The notes beneath the pieces are model-generated. The model was not told where the DNA came from. It did no database searches and was given only the letters and a program-made list of their open reading frames with translations. Below are positions 14,949 through 23,412 of a stretch of DNA of 39,207 nt, one piece after another (position 1 is the stretch's first letter; every line of letters begins with the position of its first letter). Position numbers and translations under genes: made by a program. Source of the DNA: a virus; the IMG/VR virus record IMGVR_UViG_3300042197_003584, positions 1 to 39,207 of that record; one strand, written 5' to 3'.

Positions 14949-15968
14949 ATGGCTAAGGGTCTAGATGTAGGCACATCTTTTATTGTTATGGCTTATCAAG
15001 ATCAAAATGATGACTCTTATGAGCTAATGAAATATGTAGATTTTAGAGATGCTTTTTATGTGGTTAAGCCCAACAATATCATTGCTCAAAATATGATGGA
15101 GAAAGGGTTGCAAGGTAAGGTATTCGTGAAAGATGAAGATGGGTCTTTTATTATTCTAGGTCAAGATGCAATAGATAAAGCTTTAGAGAGAAATGAATCA
15201 GCGAATAGGCCGATGTATAGAGGTATTATTTCGGCTAAGGAAAAAGACGCAAGAAGGGTATTGGCTTTTATTATTAGTCAAGTTATTGGCAAGCCAGCTT
15301 ATGTAGACGAAAAGGTAGTATATTGCGTACCAGCACAGCCTATTGATCAAGACAATGAAGATTTTGATGTTGGCTATCACGAAGATGTTGTCAATACTAT
15401 TTTAAGTAAAATGAATTATAAACATGTGAGAGCGATTAATGAAGCCGAGGCATTATGTTATTCGGAGTTAGGTGGTAGTAATTATACTGGCATTGGGCTA
15501 TCTTGGGGTGCTGGTATGGTGAATACGTGTATTATGCTAAATGGTGAGCCGATCTCAGTATTTTCTACTACTAAATCTGGAGACTGGATTGATCGTATGG
15601 CTGCGGCTGCTACAGGAGAAACGGATGGAATAGTCCAAGCAGAGAAGGAGTCAGGCAAATTTACCATAGGACAGTCCAATGACAATCCTATCCTGTCCGC
15701 TGTATCGTCTTATTATGAACGCTTAATTGATTATACAACTAAACATCTAACTATTGCTTTGAGTGAGCATAAATTATTACCTAAGTTTAGAAAACCTTTA
15801 GATATTGTGTTTGGAGGAGGTACGTCTCAAGCAAATGGCTTCCAAGAAGTTTTTGCAAAAAAATTAGTAGAGAATGAGTTTCCTGTAAAGCTCAACAAAG
15901 TATTTCAGGCTCGTGATCCTTTACATGCCGTTGCTCGTGGATGTTATATCGCAGCGAAGATTTTATAA
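14949..15968 (+). CDS. Actin/Hsp70-superfamily ATPase, ParM/MreB-like (339 aa)
   Basis: The actin-fold motifs come in order: phosphate 1 GLDVGTSF (4-11), the connecting AINEAEALCYSE segment (162-173) with the catalytic Glu, phosphate 2 GIGLSWGAGMVN (181-192), and the adenosine motif DIVFGGGTSQANGF in the last quarter. Length fits ParM, MreB and related filament proteins. It probably binds ATP and may form filaments for DNA or virion positioning. It sits between a membrane protein and a cytoplasmic trypsin-like protease whose ATG overlaps its stop, which suggests coupled expression. Confidence 0.85.
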   Translation: MAKGLDVGTSFIVMAYQDQNDDSYELMKYVDFRDAFYVVKPNNIIAQNMMEKGLQGKVFVKDEDGSFIILGQDAIDKALERNESANRPMYRGIISAKEKDARRVLAFIISQVIGKPAYVDEKVVYCVPAQPIDQDNEDFDVGYHEDVVNTILSKMNYKHVRAINEAEALCYSELGGSNYTGIGLSWGAGMVNTCIMLNGEPISVFSTTKSGDWIDRMAAAATGETDGIVQAEKESGKFTIGQSNDNPILSAVSSYYERLIDYTTKHLTIALSEHKLLPKFRKPLDIVFGGGTSQANGFQEVFAKKLVENEFPVKLNKVFQARDPLHAVARGCYIAAKIL

Positions 15969-16606
15969 TGAACAACTATGGCGGGTCTTTGCATTCTAAT
16001 TTTAATGATAATGATTATATAGCATATGCTAAAGATATATCTGTAGTCAAAATTATAGCTGATGATAAATTTTGTAGCGGAGTACCTATAAATAGATCAG
16101 CTATTATTACTATCAAACACGCTATAGAATATCAAAATAATATTCAAGTATTTTATAATAATTTATTGTTAGATATTAAAGATATTCAATATCACAAAAA
16201 AGAAGATCTAGCAATTATTCGTCTTAATAATTTGATAAAATGCAATAGTATTGAGTATTGCGAAGATATTCCTCTCATGGGTAAGATATGCTCAATAGCA
16301 GGATATGGAGTAAAATATCAGAACAGCAAACAATACAACGTCGATCTAGAAAAAAGAGGCGGTCAAAATCAAATTATATGGGAAACAGATTCATATTTTG
16401 AGTGTCGCATGGATATGGATGGGGTTGACCTAGAATTTATACCAACAATAGGGGATAGTGGGGGTCCAGTTTTTGTAGATAATAAGCTAGCAGGACTCAA
16501 TAAATATGTAAAGTCTGTGGATGGCTTGGCAGATAGTAGTTATGGAGATATTTCAGGACATATTAAATTAAGAAAATATGTCTCATGGATACAGGCGAGA
16601 CTATGA
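15968..16606 (+). CDS. Trypsin-like serine protease, cytoplasmic form (212 aa)
   Basis: The triad is readable: His 51 in IITIKHAIE, Asp 80 in KEDLAIIR, Ser 164 in TIGDSGGPVF. No signal peptide is present. The usual TAAH before the His is changed to TIKH, which may alter specificity. VFVDNKLAGLNKYV matches the lipoprotein protease at 12912, so they are paralogues. Its start overlaps the stop of the actin-like ATPase, and its end overlaps the minus-strand gene by six bases. It may be a protease effector linked to that ATPase. Confidence 0.8.
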   Translation: MNNYGGSLHSNFNDNDYIAYAKDISVVKIIADDKFCSGVPINRSAIITIKHAIEYQNNIQVFYNNLLLDIKDIQYHKKEDLAIIRLNNLIKCNSIEYCEDIPLMGKICSIAGYGVKYQNSKQYNVDLEKRGGQNQIIWETDSYFECRMDMDGVDLEFIPTIGDSGGPVFVDNKLAGLNKYVKSVDGLADSSYGDISGHIKLRKYVSWIQARL

Positions 16607-17482
16607 ATTAAGAGCCTCTAGTACCTTATAGAAGCTTTTATATTTAGATAATATATCTTGTTCTCTCCCATTAAATAAATTAGCAATATTACTTTCATGC
16701 CACCATAAATCAAAAAAATGAGGATTGAAAGACCCCATATCTCTATAATAGAGAGCAGTTAAAATTTGCTCTTCACTATACAACTCTTTTTCCTGATCCA
16801 AGAGCTGAGACAGTAACTGTAAAAAATTACTGCATATTTTTTCTACTATATTTTTTTGACCACCAAATAAACCACCTATAATATGTCTATGATTGCAGTA
16901 TTGAGTATAGTAAGATTCTGGAATTGTATGGCTCCAAAAAAACTCGGTATTATCTTTAGCTACAACAAAGAATTTATCTTGGGAAAACTGCCGTAGATTA
17001 TGTAGAAATTTGTTATTAAATAAAGATGAATTAAAATACCTATCATAATAAGTAGGACCATCTATATTAAGATATTTATCTGGAATTAATCCGGAATAAG
17101 ATAGACCAGCATCGAGCCAGTAGATGTACTCATTGGAGTGATTAGGTAAATTATGTAATAGCCAGTGGATTTTCATATATTGAAGTTCAAAACATCTGAA
17201 AGATTGCTTCATTTCATCTATGTTTTTGAGTTTATCAATTTTTTCTTTATCTGGAGTAGATGATAGGTCTTGTGGAATAATCACATAATTAACACTATTC
17301 TCTATATTATCTTTTAAAAAAGTCTCAACTTTTTCTGTATCATTAGTATAGATAATATATCTAGCATCTGTCATTCTCATTAGTGTCTTCAGACTAGACA
17401 AATAATGAGTTTCTCTGGATGGTCTGCCGCCGTATGTTGTGCCATATAAATTATTGTATACAGCAGTAACGATAGTTGTCAT
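16601..17482 (-). CDS. HtrL/YibB-type glycosyltransferase-like protein (293 aa)
   Basis: The opening VTAVYNNL, the middle EYIYWLDAGLS (118-128, Asp 124) and the glycine-rich HIIGGLFGG fit the HtrL_YibB family. These proteins occur in surface-glycan loci and are thought to be glycosyltransferases. No membrane span is present. It is the last gene of a four-gene minus-strand unit. Its stop overlaps the stop of the plus-strand protease gene (16601-16606), so the transcripts converge. Confidence 0.75.
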   Translation of the reverse strand: MTTIVTAVYNNLYGTTYGGRPSRETHYLSSLKTLMRMTDARYIIYTNDTEKVETFLKDNIENSVNYVIIPQDLSSTPDKEKIDKLKNIDEMKQSFRCFELQYMKIHWLLHNLPNHSNEYIYWLDAGLSYSGLIPDKYLNIDGPTYYDRYFNSSLFNNKFLHNLRQFSQDKFFVVAKDNTEFFWSHTIPESYYTQYCNHRHIIGGLFGGQKNIVEKICSNFLQLLSQLLDQEKELYSEEQILTALYYRDMGSFNPHFFDLWWHESNIANLFNGREQDILSKYKSFYKVLEALNS

Positions 17483-17491
17483 GAGATTTAA

Positions 17492-18763
17492 TTAGTGTAG
17501 AGTGCCTTCTATAATAGAACACCACCCCTTACTTACACTATGAGGCCATACGACCCATTTTTTTGGTACTTTTTTAGTCTGAAATTCTCGCCAAACTTTG
17601 CAATATCCATCAGGATCATTTTTCATTTGAGTAATCTCATCTGGAGTAGCATCTTGCCTATATATATCGTTTTCGTTTTCATCCTTAAAGACAACACACC
17701 AGAAATCATAATCTTCTTCTGGTACTTGAGCATAGCCTATATCGATACAGTGTTTAAAAATATTTAATAATGATTCTTGCCATCTATCGTCAGACACTGT
17801 AGGATTGGGGGGTTCTTGATGATCTAATGTATATTGCTGGATAGCTCTGTCAGCAAAACTAATCCCTGCATACTTTTCATAGTCATGCAGAGTTCTCTCT
17901 GTTCCAAATCCATATTTACCCATATCAGTTGCAGGCTCACCATCCATGCCGAATAGTTGTCTATTTAGTTTATGGCATCTATTATTCCTTTCTACCCATT
18001 GCTTATCATCATCCCATTGCTTTGAACGTCCTTTGCGAGTATACTCATGCCAGCATATCACCTTGTGCGGATGGAACAAGTCATATCCATGCGTAAAGGC
18101 GCGTGCTGCTATACTAATTTCTTCTCCGTGAAAGTAATAGTCTGGGTTATGCTGTACCTCTTTAGCAAAAGCTCCTATACTAAATGCAAAATGAGCGCTA
18201 TAGAACCTGGCTTTCATTGGTCGTGTTTTGTCATCAAAAGCATCAAATGATGCTGGTAAAAAGAAAATAGCTCCTTCTGGAATGAATCTATCAAAGTTCA
18301 TTTTCCATGGCTCTTGAACCCTAGCAGCAGGATCATTGTCAGGATCAAAACTAGGAATATATGCAGTAATTAATGGTTTAGGATAACCATTTTTTTGCAA
18401 ATCTTTTAGCATAGCAATTAGCTCTGTATCCCAATGCGGAGCAAATCTATGGTGACTATCTAATTGAAGTGTATAAGTTTCGTTATCATATAGTTGTTGC
18501 ACAGCATTTCTAGCCCAACACACCCCCTTAGAATCCAAATAATCAATATCTATTATACGAAATTTTTGATCATTTTTATATTCGTCTAAATTATCCCACG
18601 CATCTTCTGACGAGTGTTGCCATGCAATACCAATACGTAGATTTTCAGGATGATCAGCCTTCTCTATCATATCTTGTAGAGTTGGTTTAAGTTGAGGATC
18701 TCTATAAGATGCTATTTGAATAAAGATGGTATTATTAGTGGTTGCTTTTTTCTTTTTAGTCAT
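17492..18763 (-). CDS. GlcNAc transferase of the Skp1/PF11397 type (423 aa)
   Basis: The N-terminal half matches the glycosyltransferase family that includes the eukaryotic Skp1 prolyl GlcNAc transferase: IFIQIASYRDPQL at the start (13-25), CWARNAVQQLY, and the nucleotide-sugar/metal motif LQLDSHHRF (99-107). HGEEISIAARAFTHGYD is also family-like. The C-terminal 130 residues are extra and hydrophilic, ending in a Trp-rich stretch. It starts inside the stop of the methyltransferase gene. It would transfer GlcNAc or a related sugar to an unknown acceptor. Confidence 0.8.
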   Translation of the reverse strand: MTKKKKATTNNTIFIQIASYRDPQLKPTLQDMIEKADHPENLRIGIAWQHSSEDAWDNLDEYKNDQKFRIIDIDYLDSKGVCWARNAVQQLYDNETYTLQLDSHHRFAPHWDTELIAMLKDLQKNGYPKPLITAYIPSFDPDNDPAARVQEPWKMNFDRFIPEGAIFFLPASFDAFDDKTRPMKARFYSAHFAFSIGAFAKEVQHNPDYYFHGEEISIAARAFTHGYDLFHPHKVICWHEYTRKGRSKQWDDDKQWVERNNRCHKLNRQLFGMDGEPATDMGKYGFGTERTLHDYEKYAGISFADRAIQQYTLDHQEPPNPTVSDDRWQESLLNIFKHCIDIGYAQVPEEDYDFWCVVFKDENENDIYRQDATPDEITQMKNDPDGYCKVWREFQTKKVPKKWVVWPHSVSKGWCSIIEGTLH

Positions 18764-19388
18764 TGTTTAACTCATTAAGATTAAGATTAATAATATTTTT
18801 ACTGCTATAATGCGTACTGAGAAATGCTTTATCTTGCTCTGTGATATCTAAAGTATAGATAGGTTCATTATTGTTTTTGTTGTTTTTCTTTAGATATATC
18901 CCGTAATCATACCTTAAACAATACAACTCAAAATCTGGATACATTTGTAGAAATTTTTCATTATACAAATCGTTCTGAATATGGACTTCGTATTCGTTAC
19001 CCATTACTGAGTCTTGCTTAGCGTTAAAAGGAACACCAATGATAATATCTTCGCATGATTTAAGTTTGTTTAATACAATCAAAGAATCTCTGTATGTCAT
19101 GTGTTCAATCACATCACCTAGTATCGCTAGCTTATAGTCGTCTAGGTACAGTTCGGAGTTTATTATATTATGATTAAAAACAGATCTATATTTGTCTTTT
19201 AAATGATATCCTTCTATATATGGCTCATATACCTCTATAGCGTCTATATTGTTATATCCTAAAGGCTTAAGTAGGTCTGCGTATGTGCCAACCCCAGCAC
19301 CAATATCGATAATATTGGTTTCTTTATCTATGTGTTTGGTGATATAATTTATCGTTTGAGACTTAAATATTGGAGTACTAGTTGGCAT
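18756..19388 (-). CDS. Class I SAM methyltransferase (210 aa)
   Basis: IIDIGAGVGTYADLL (about 28-42) is the SAM-binding motif, followed by an acidic residue in IEVYEP and by LAILGDVIEHM. The last is typical of Methyltransf_11/23-type enzymes that act on lipids, glycans or small molecules. The start at 19388 has GGAAGGA upstream; a start at 19406 is in frame but less likely. It sits among glycosyltransferases, so it may methylate a glycan. Confidence 0.8.
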   Translation of the reverse strand: MPTSTPIFKSQTINYITKHIDKETNIIDIGAGVGTYADLLKPLGYNNIDAIEVYEPYIEGYHLKDKYRSVFNHNIINSELYLDDYKLAILGDVIEHMTYRDSLIVLNKLKSCEDIIIGVPFNAKQDSVMGNEYEVHIQNDLYNEKFLQMYPDFELYCLRYDYGIYLKKNNKNNNEPIYTLDITEQDKAFLSTHYSSKNIINLNLNELNND

Positions 19389-21027
19389 TATTTTCCTTCC
19401 TGTCATCTTTGCCGTAAAAATAAACTCTATTATGAGTAATTGGACTACATAATAATAAGCCTGGACGCACAGATCCTGCTCTGGTAAGTGTGTAAATATG
19501 ACTCATCCATGTTTGTTCATAAGGATATTGCCATTTAGTGTCCAGAAACATTTTCTTATTGCCTTCTTGTGTAACTATCTGGGGCCAGTTAGAATAATAT
19601 ATCTCTCCCTCTGCATATGGTATTTTGTCGAATGTTTTGATGCAAGAGAACTTGGTCAAAGGTTTCTTGTTTAGATTACCAAAGTATTCCTCTTTCTTTG
19701 GGCTGGGCACATTATGCCAACTCCATTGCTCTCCATTATGTCCATAAAATTCACTAAATGTTAATTTTAAAATATCATAATACTCTTTATTCATTAACTT
19801 AATCATATTCTCAAAAAAATTAGGCACAAATTTATTGAATCCAAAATTACATTTAATATTTTGTAAATCTAATAACATATCATCTTCAAAAAATAGCATA
19901 TATTTAGAACCGGATTCTGCAAAGTGTTCTGCAGCAAACTGCCTAGCTCCACAAACACCCATATTGCCTTGATTAATATGAGTAAATTTATATTTATCGA
20001 TCATTAGTTCGTACTGGGGCAAAAGGGTAGAGTCGGTAGAATTGTTGATAAGAATAACCTTAGTCTCTGAAAGAAATCTATTATCATATTTTTGAAATGA
20101 ATCAATCAGCAATTTCAGCTGATCTGGAGTGTTGAATGTGTTGATATACAATAAAACTTTATCGTTTGTATAATTTTTATTGGCTAGTTTATTTTCTATT
20201 TTATAATTCTTTAGATACTCAAAAAAAGTGCCAAGCAAACCATTATCTTCTATTGTATGTATGTCAAAAATATCTGGATCAATATAGGTCATTAGGGTAA
20301 ATATACTTTCTTCAGTACCCATAAAACCATTATTTAATGTATCTTGCAGTAATTTGTAGTACATATCATTAACAGAAGATATGTAGTCTATATGACCTCC
20401 AAACAATCCCCCTCTAGCCACTCTATCTACTTTGGTATTGACTAAATTATTCATTTCCCCGATGTTAAAGCCATGTATTTCTGTAGTAGTCTCATAAGGG
20501 AAGCATACAAACATAAATTTATCAGTTATGTATTTTAATTTTGGAATTACTTTATCATGACTAAAATATCCAGGATGAATTGTATTAGTAATACCTCCGT
20601 CTATCCAAAAATAGTACTGACTACCGAATGGGTTAAAGCATTTAGCATTATGCAGCAAGAACATTTTGCTCATAACCATTGGATTATAATACTCTAATGA
20701 GCCCTGAGTACTGTCCTTCAACCATCCGACTTGGTTATACCAGTCAGGATTAGTGCGTATTTTTTGTACTTGATCGAAAAATGGGAAAAAAGAGCCAGAA
20801 AAACTGTCTTTTGTATGGGGATATACTTTGGTATTAGATCTATCTCTAATTTCCCACACTATATGTTCTATAGATGGGTCTATAAAAATACATAGATTAA
20901 CATCGTTAGTAGCTAATAGCAGTTCACGAAATTTTTCTATGTAATGATCGAAAGATCTATTCCACCCCTCGGCAGCAGAATCACGCTTAAGATCCCATAT
21001 CCCAGTAACTAGGGTAATGTCTTGCAT
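19378..21027 (-). CDS. Two-domain glycosyltransferase: HtrL/YibB-like plus GT2-like (549 aa)
   Basis: Residues 1-260 resemble HtrL/YibB proteins (VTGIWDLKRD, then YFWIDGGIT at 139-147 and RGGLFGG). Residues 290-549 look like a GT-A fold glycosyltransferase, with VLLYINTFNTPDQLKLL, VILINNSTDST and the metal motif MLFFEDDMLLD (EDD 381-383). The first domain resembles the gene at 16601, suggesting duplication and fusion. It is the first gene of the minus-strand unit, downstream of its own promoter. The ribosome-binding site is weak. Confidence 0.75.
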   Translation of the reverse strand: MQDITLVTGIWDLKRDSAAEGWNRSFDHYIEKFRELLLATNDVNLCIFIDPSIEHIVWEIRDRSNTKVYPHTKDSFSGSFFPFFDQVQKIRTNPDWYNQVGWLKDSTQGSLEYYNPMVMSKMFLLHNAKCFNPFGSQYYFWIDGGITNTIHPGYFSHDKVIPKLKYITDKFMFVCFPYETTTEIHGFNIGEMNNLVNTKVDRVARGGLFGGHIDYISSVNDMYYKLLQDTLNNGFMGTEESIFTLMTYIDPDIFDIHTIEDNGLLGTFFEYLKNYKIENKLANKNYTNDKVLLYINTFNTPDQLKLLIDSFQKYDNRFLSETKVILINNSTDSTLLPQYELMIDKYKFTHINQGNMGVCGARQFAAEHFAESGSKYMLFFEDDMLLDLQNIKCNFGFNKFVPNFFENMIKLMNKEYYDILKLTFSEFYGHNGEQWSWHNVPSPKKEEYFGNLNKKPLTKFSCIKTFDKIPYAEGEIYYSNWPQIVTQEGNKKMFLDTKWQYPYEQTWMSHIYTLTRAGSVRPGLLLCSPITHNRVYFYGKDDRKENNAN

Positions 21028-21075
21028 GTAGTTATAGTATTTCTTAGAAAGAGATTATCTCACCGGCCCTGCATA

Positions 21076-21105
21076 ATAATTAGTATTTCTCTTTTGTTTT
21101 GTCAA
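21076..21105 (-). promoter_or_regulatory. Sigma70-type promoter for the minus-strand glycosyltransferase unit
   Basis: On the minus strand TTGACA (21105-21100) is followed after 18 bases by AATTAT (21081-21076), four of six matches to the -10 consensus. It lies about 49 bases before the start of the 549-aa gene, in the divergent gap. Confidence 0.55.
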
Positions 21106-21128
21106 GACATAGTTTTTTAAAACTGCAC

Positions 21129-21157
21129 TTGACAGACCGCACCTGCCTACTCATAAT
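21129..21157 (+). promoter_or_regulatory. Sigma70-type promoter for the rightward operon
   Basis: TTGACA (21129-21134), 17 bases, then CATAAT (21152-21157). The -35 is perfect and the -10 has five of six matches. It stands about 30 bases before the gene at 21189. Together with the minus-strand promoter it makes a compact divergent control region between two glycan gene sets. Confidence 0.75.
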
Positions 21158-21188
21158 ACATTTGTTAACTACTTGATCGGCCAATACG

Positions 21189-21377
21189 ATGTTTGACGAT
21201 AAAAAAGAAAATCGCAGAAAACACCTAACAAACAATAAAAAGAGGGATTCATCTAAGCGCAATCATAAATATGGCGAAGATGATGGTGCCCCAAGAAAAA
21301 GAAGTCCTAGATATGACAAAGAGGATACTAGGGCAGAAGAAATATGGGAAGAGTGGGAAAATAGATCAGATTACTAA
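21189..21377 (+). CDS. Small highly charged protein (62 aa)
   Basis: Nearly half the residues are Lys, Arg, Asp or Glu (for example DDKKENRRKHLTNNKKRD near the start). It is probably disordered and could bind nucleic acid. No family is known to me. It is the first gene after the promoter at 21129, but its ribosome-binding site is poor (GGCCAATACG), so the call is uncertain. Confidence 0.5.
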   Translation: MFDDKKENRRKHLTNNKKRDSSKRNHKYGEDDGAPRKRSPRYDKEDTRAEEIWEEWENRSDY

Positions 21378-21386
21378 TTAACCATT

Positions 21387-22133
21387 ATGTCAACCTACCC
21401 CATATCAATAGTTTTTCCTGTCATGAATAGGACAGATGTTCTTATTCGCAGCGTACCTTCATGGTTACAAAACGCTGATATTGAAGAAGTTTTGATAGTT
21501 GATTGGTCAAGCTCTATTCCTGTATTTGAAGATCCTAAAACTCAAAATATCATTAATGATCCTAGAGTTAGGGTTGTTAGAGCAGAAAATGAACCATATT
21601 TTTTAAGTCCGTCTTTTTCTATAAATTTAGGAGTAGAGAAAACTTCTAATGACCATATTATAAAACTAGATATTGATTACGAATTAATCAACCAAGACTT
21701 TCTAAAGTACCTAAATAAAATTTTACCTAAATTAACATCTGGATTTTTTATTACAGACTTCCACTATGTTCCCAATAACGAAAGCATGATGGGATTTGTT
21801 ATTTTTCATAAAAGCCATTTCCATATGGTTAATGGATATAATGAAATTTTTAGAGGTTGGGGCTATGAAGATTTAAATATGTATGATAAACTTTCCAGAG
21901 TTTGTCAAAAATATATCATCAGCAATTTAGGAAAATTTATATACCATATCCCTCATGACGATACCGTGAGGAACGCCAACCATATTGACAAAGACACCCC
22001 AATCATGGATAATGAAAAGAGAAACAGGGCTAGGGCGCTCTTGCCCGAACCTCCTAGATCACAATACAAGACCATTAGTACTTTACAAGAAAATAACAAA
22101 ATTAAATACGAAATAGTTGAGAGAATTAGATGA
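21387..22133 (+). CDS. GT-A family glycosyltransferase (248 aa)
   Basis: ISIVFPVMNRTDVLIRSV at the start is a GT2-type opening. The DxD metal motif is in IKLDIDYEL (D95, D97), and FRGWGYEDLNMYDKL (155-169) is the C-terminal acceptor-site motif found in galactosyltransferase-like members. No membrane span. It overlaps the following zinc-ribbon gene by four bases and probably takes part in the same glycan pathway as its neighbours. Confidence 0.85.
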   Translation: MSTYPISIVFPVMNRTDVLIRSVPSWLQNADIEEVLIVDWSSSIPVFEDPKTQNIINDPRVRVVRAENEPYFLSPSFSINLGVEKTSNDHIIKLDIDYELINQDFLKYLNKILPKLTSGFFITDFHYVPNNESMMGFVIFHKSHFHMVNGYNEIFRGWGYEDLNMYDKLSRVCQKYIISNLGKFIYHIPHDDTVRNANHIDKDTPIMDNEKRNRARALLPEPPRSQYKTISTLQENNKIKYEIVERIR

Positions 22134-22384
22134 CTACTTTTTTTATTAGGGTTTGTACTTTTGTGAAATCCTTGTATTTTCACATAGCCATGGGCTTGCC
22201 TAAAAGCACTCAAGAACAAATCAATACCAGACACGCTATTTGTGTTTCTTGCGAACACTTCAATCGTACAAAATCAGAATGCTATATTTGTGGCTGCAAT
22301 ATCTCTACAAAAAAACAATTCTTAAATAAGCTGGCATGGGCAGACCAAGAATGTCCAGTAGGTAAATGGAATAAACTAATATAA
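22130..22384 (+). CDS. Small zinc-ribbon protein (84 aa)
   Basis: Cysteines are arranged as CVSC (38-41), CYICGC (51-56) and C75, with a conserved-looking ending KLAWADQECPVGKW. I recall this type as a small phage and bacterial family of unknown role, often near glycan or structural genes. The N-terminal 20 residues are hydrophobic and could touch the membrane. Confidence 0.7.
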   Translation: MTTFFIRVCTFVKSLYFHIAMGLPKSTQEQINTRHAICVSCEHFNRTKSECYICGCNISTKKQFLNKLAWADQECPVGKWNKLI

Positions 22385-22395
22385 AGGACCCAAAA

Positions 22396-22977
22396 ATGCC
22401 ATACGCTCAAAATAATCAAAACACAACATATACTACATATAACAATCACGATATATTGACTAACACCCTAAATATTGTTAAGCTAGATCAAGTCGGATAC
22501 TCTATTGTGATTCCGCATGTATGCAATAATATTAATGTATTCGGAGCAGGGTTTGCCGAAGCTATTGCTTCTAAATATCCTGAAGTAAAAGCTAATTATC
22601 ATTTGTTAGGGAACTCTTTTTTAAGAAACAATCTAGGATATGTACAGTTTATTGAGGTATATAATAACCAAAAATATGGACATAAATTGATTGTAGCAAA
22701 TATGATTGCTCAAAATGGAATAAAGAGAAATAATAATCCCAGACCTCTTAATTATATTGCACTAGCTAAGGCAATGTTGGGCGTATCTTTGTATATCAAA
22801 GGTATGCAGGCAAAAAATCGAGACTATGCATCCAAATGGACAATCCACTGTCCCAAATTTGGGTCAGGATTAGCTGGAGGCAATTGGAATTTTATATCAG
22901 AGATGATCACCGACGCATGGAAAGATTACTCTGTTTTTGTATATCAACCTCAACATCATGACCAACAAAGAATTTAG
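22396..22977 (+). CDS. Macro-domain protein (193 aa)
   Basis: The macro-domain blocks appear in order: IPHVCNNINVFGAGFAEAI (39-57), which holds the ADP-ribose-binding Asn and glycine loop; VANMIAQ (100-106); and IHCPKFGSGLAGGNW (150-164), the phosphate-binding loop. Macro domains bind ADP-ribose or remove it from proteins, nucleic acids or ADP-ribose-1''-phosphate. Here it may counter host ADP-ribosylation or process NAD-derived nucleotides; that role is inferred. Its end overlaps the next gene by 20 bases. Confidence 0.88.
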   Translation: MPYAQNNQNTTYTTYNNHDILTNTLNIVKLDQVGYSIVIPHVCNNINVFGAGFAEAIASKYPEVKANYHLLGNSFLRNNLGYVQFIEVYNNQKYGHKLIVANMIAQNGIKRNNNPRPLNYIALAKAMLGVSLYIKGMQAKNRDYASKWTIHCPKFGSGLAGGNWNFISEMITDAWKDYSVFVYQPQHHDQQRI

Positions 22978-23269
22978 ACAGTTTTTGACTTGGATTCGTA
23001 ATCGATTGGTATACAAATACCACGAAAAAGATCCTACAATTATTACAGCTTTGAATTGTTTAATTAATAATCACTATTTCATAGTCAATACTTTGTTAAA
23101 AGATAAAGACCTAACAAGAGTATGCCAGAAATATTATGCTGATTTTGATTACGAAAAAGATAGTCCTGACGATACTCTAAATATTGGATATACTAACGAC
23201 GAAAAAAGAAAAATTAAAGATTTTATTCAATCCCTTGGTAAAGATATTATGGAGATATACACATCATGA
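22958..23269 (+). CDS. Hypothetical protein (103 aa)
   Basis: No family is recognised. It is mainly helical with many charged residues (KEFRQFLTWIRNRLVYKYHEK at the start) and an acidic loop (DYEKDSPDDT). The ATG at 22958 is chosen over a TTG at 22937. It is embedded between the macro-domain and deoxyribosyltransferase-like genes, so a nucleotide-related role is possible but unproved. Confidence 0.55.
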   Translation: MTNKEFRQFLTWIRNRLVYKYHEKDPTIITALNCLINNHYFIVNTLLKDKDLTRVCQKYYADFDYEKDSPDDTLNIGYTNDEKRKIKDFIQSLGKDIMEIYTS

Positions 23270-23412
23270 TTTTAACTTTAGCTTTTATTATAGCTATTTT
23301 CATTGGTATTTGTGATAGCATTTATACAAGAAATGAAATTCACAAAGGCAGACTGCCAGGAGTGAAAGAATCTAAGAACATCCTAGAATACATGCTGGGT
23401 AATAATGAATAG
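23266..23412 (+). CDS. Small membrane protein (48 aa)
   Basis: This short frame fills the gap between two genes. It starts in the stop codon of the first (ATGA) and ends eight bases inside the next. Residues 1-17 form one hydrophobic segment (MILTLAFIIAIFIGICD), and the rest is a charged tail ending in MLGNNE. The exact overlaps on both sides support it as a real gene. Function is unknown. Confidence 0.6.
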   Translation: MILTLAFIIAIFIGICDSIYTRNEIHKGRLPGVKESKNILEYMLGNNE

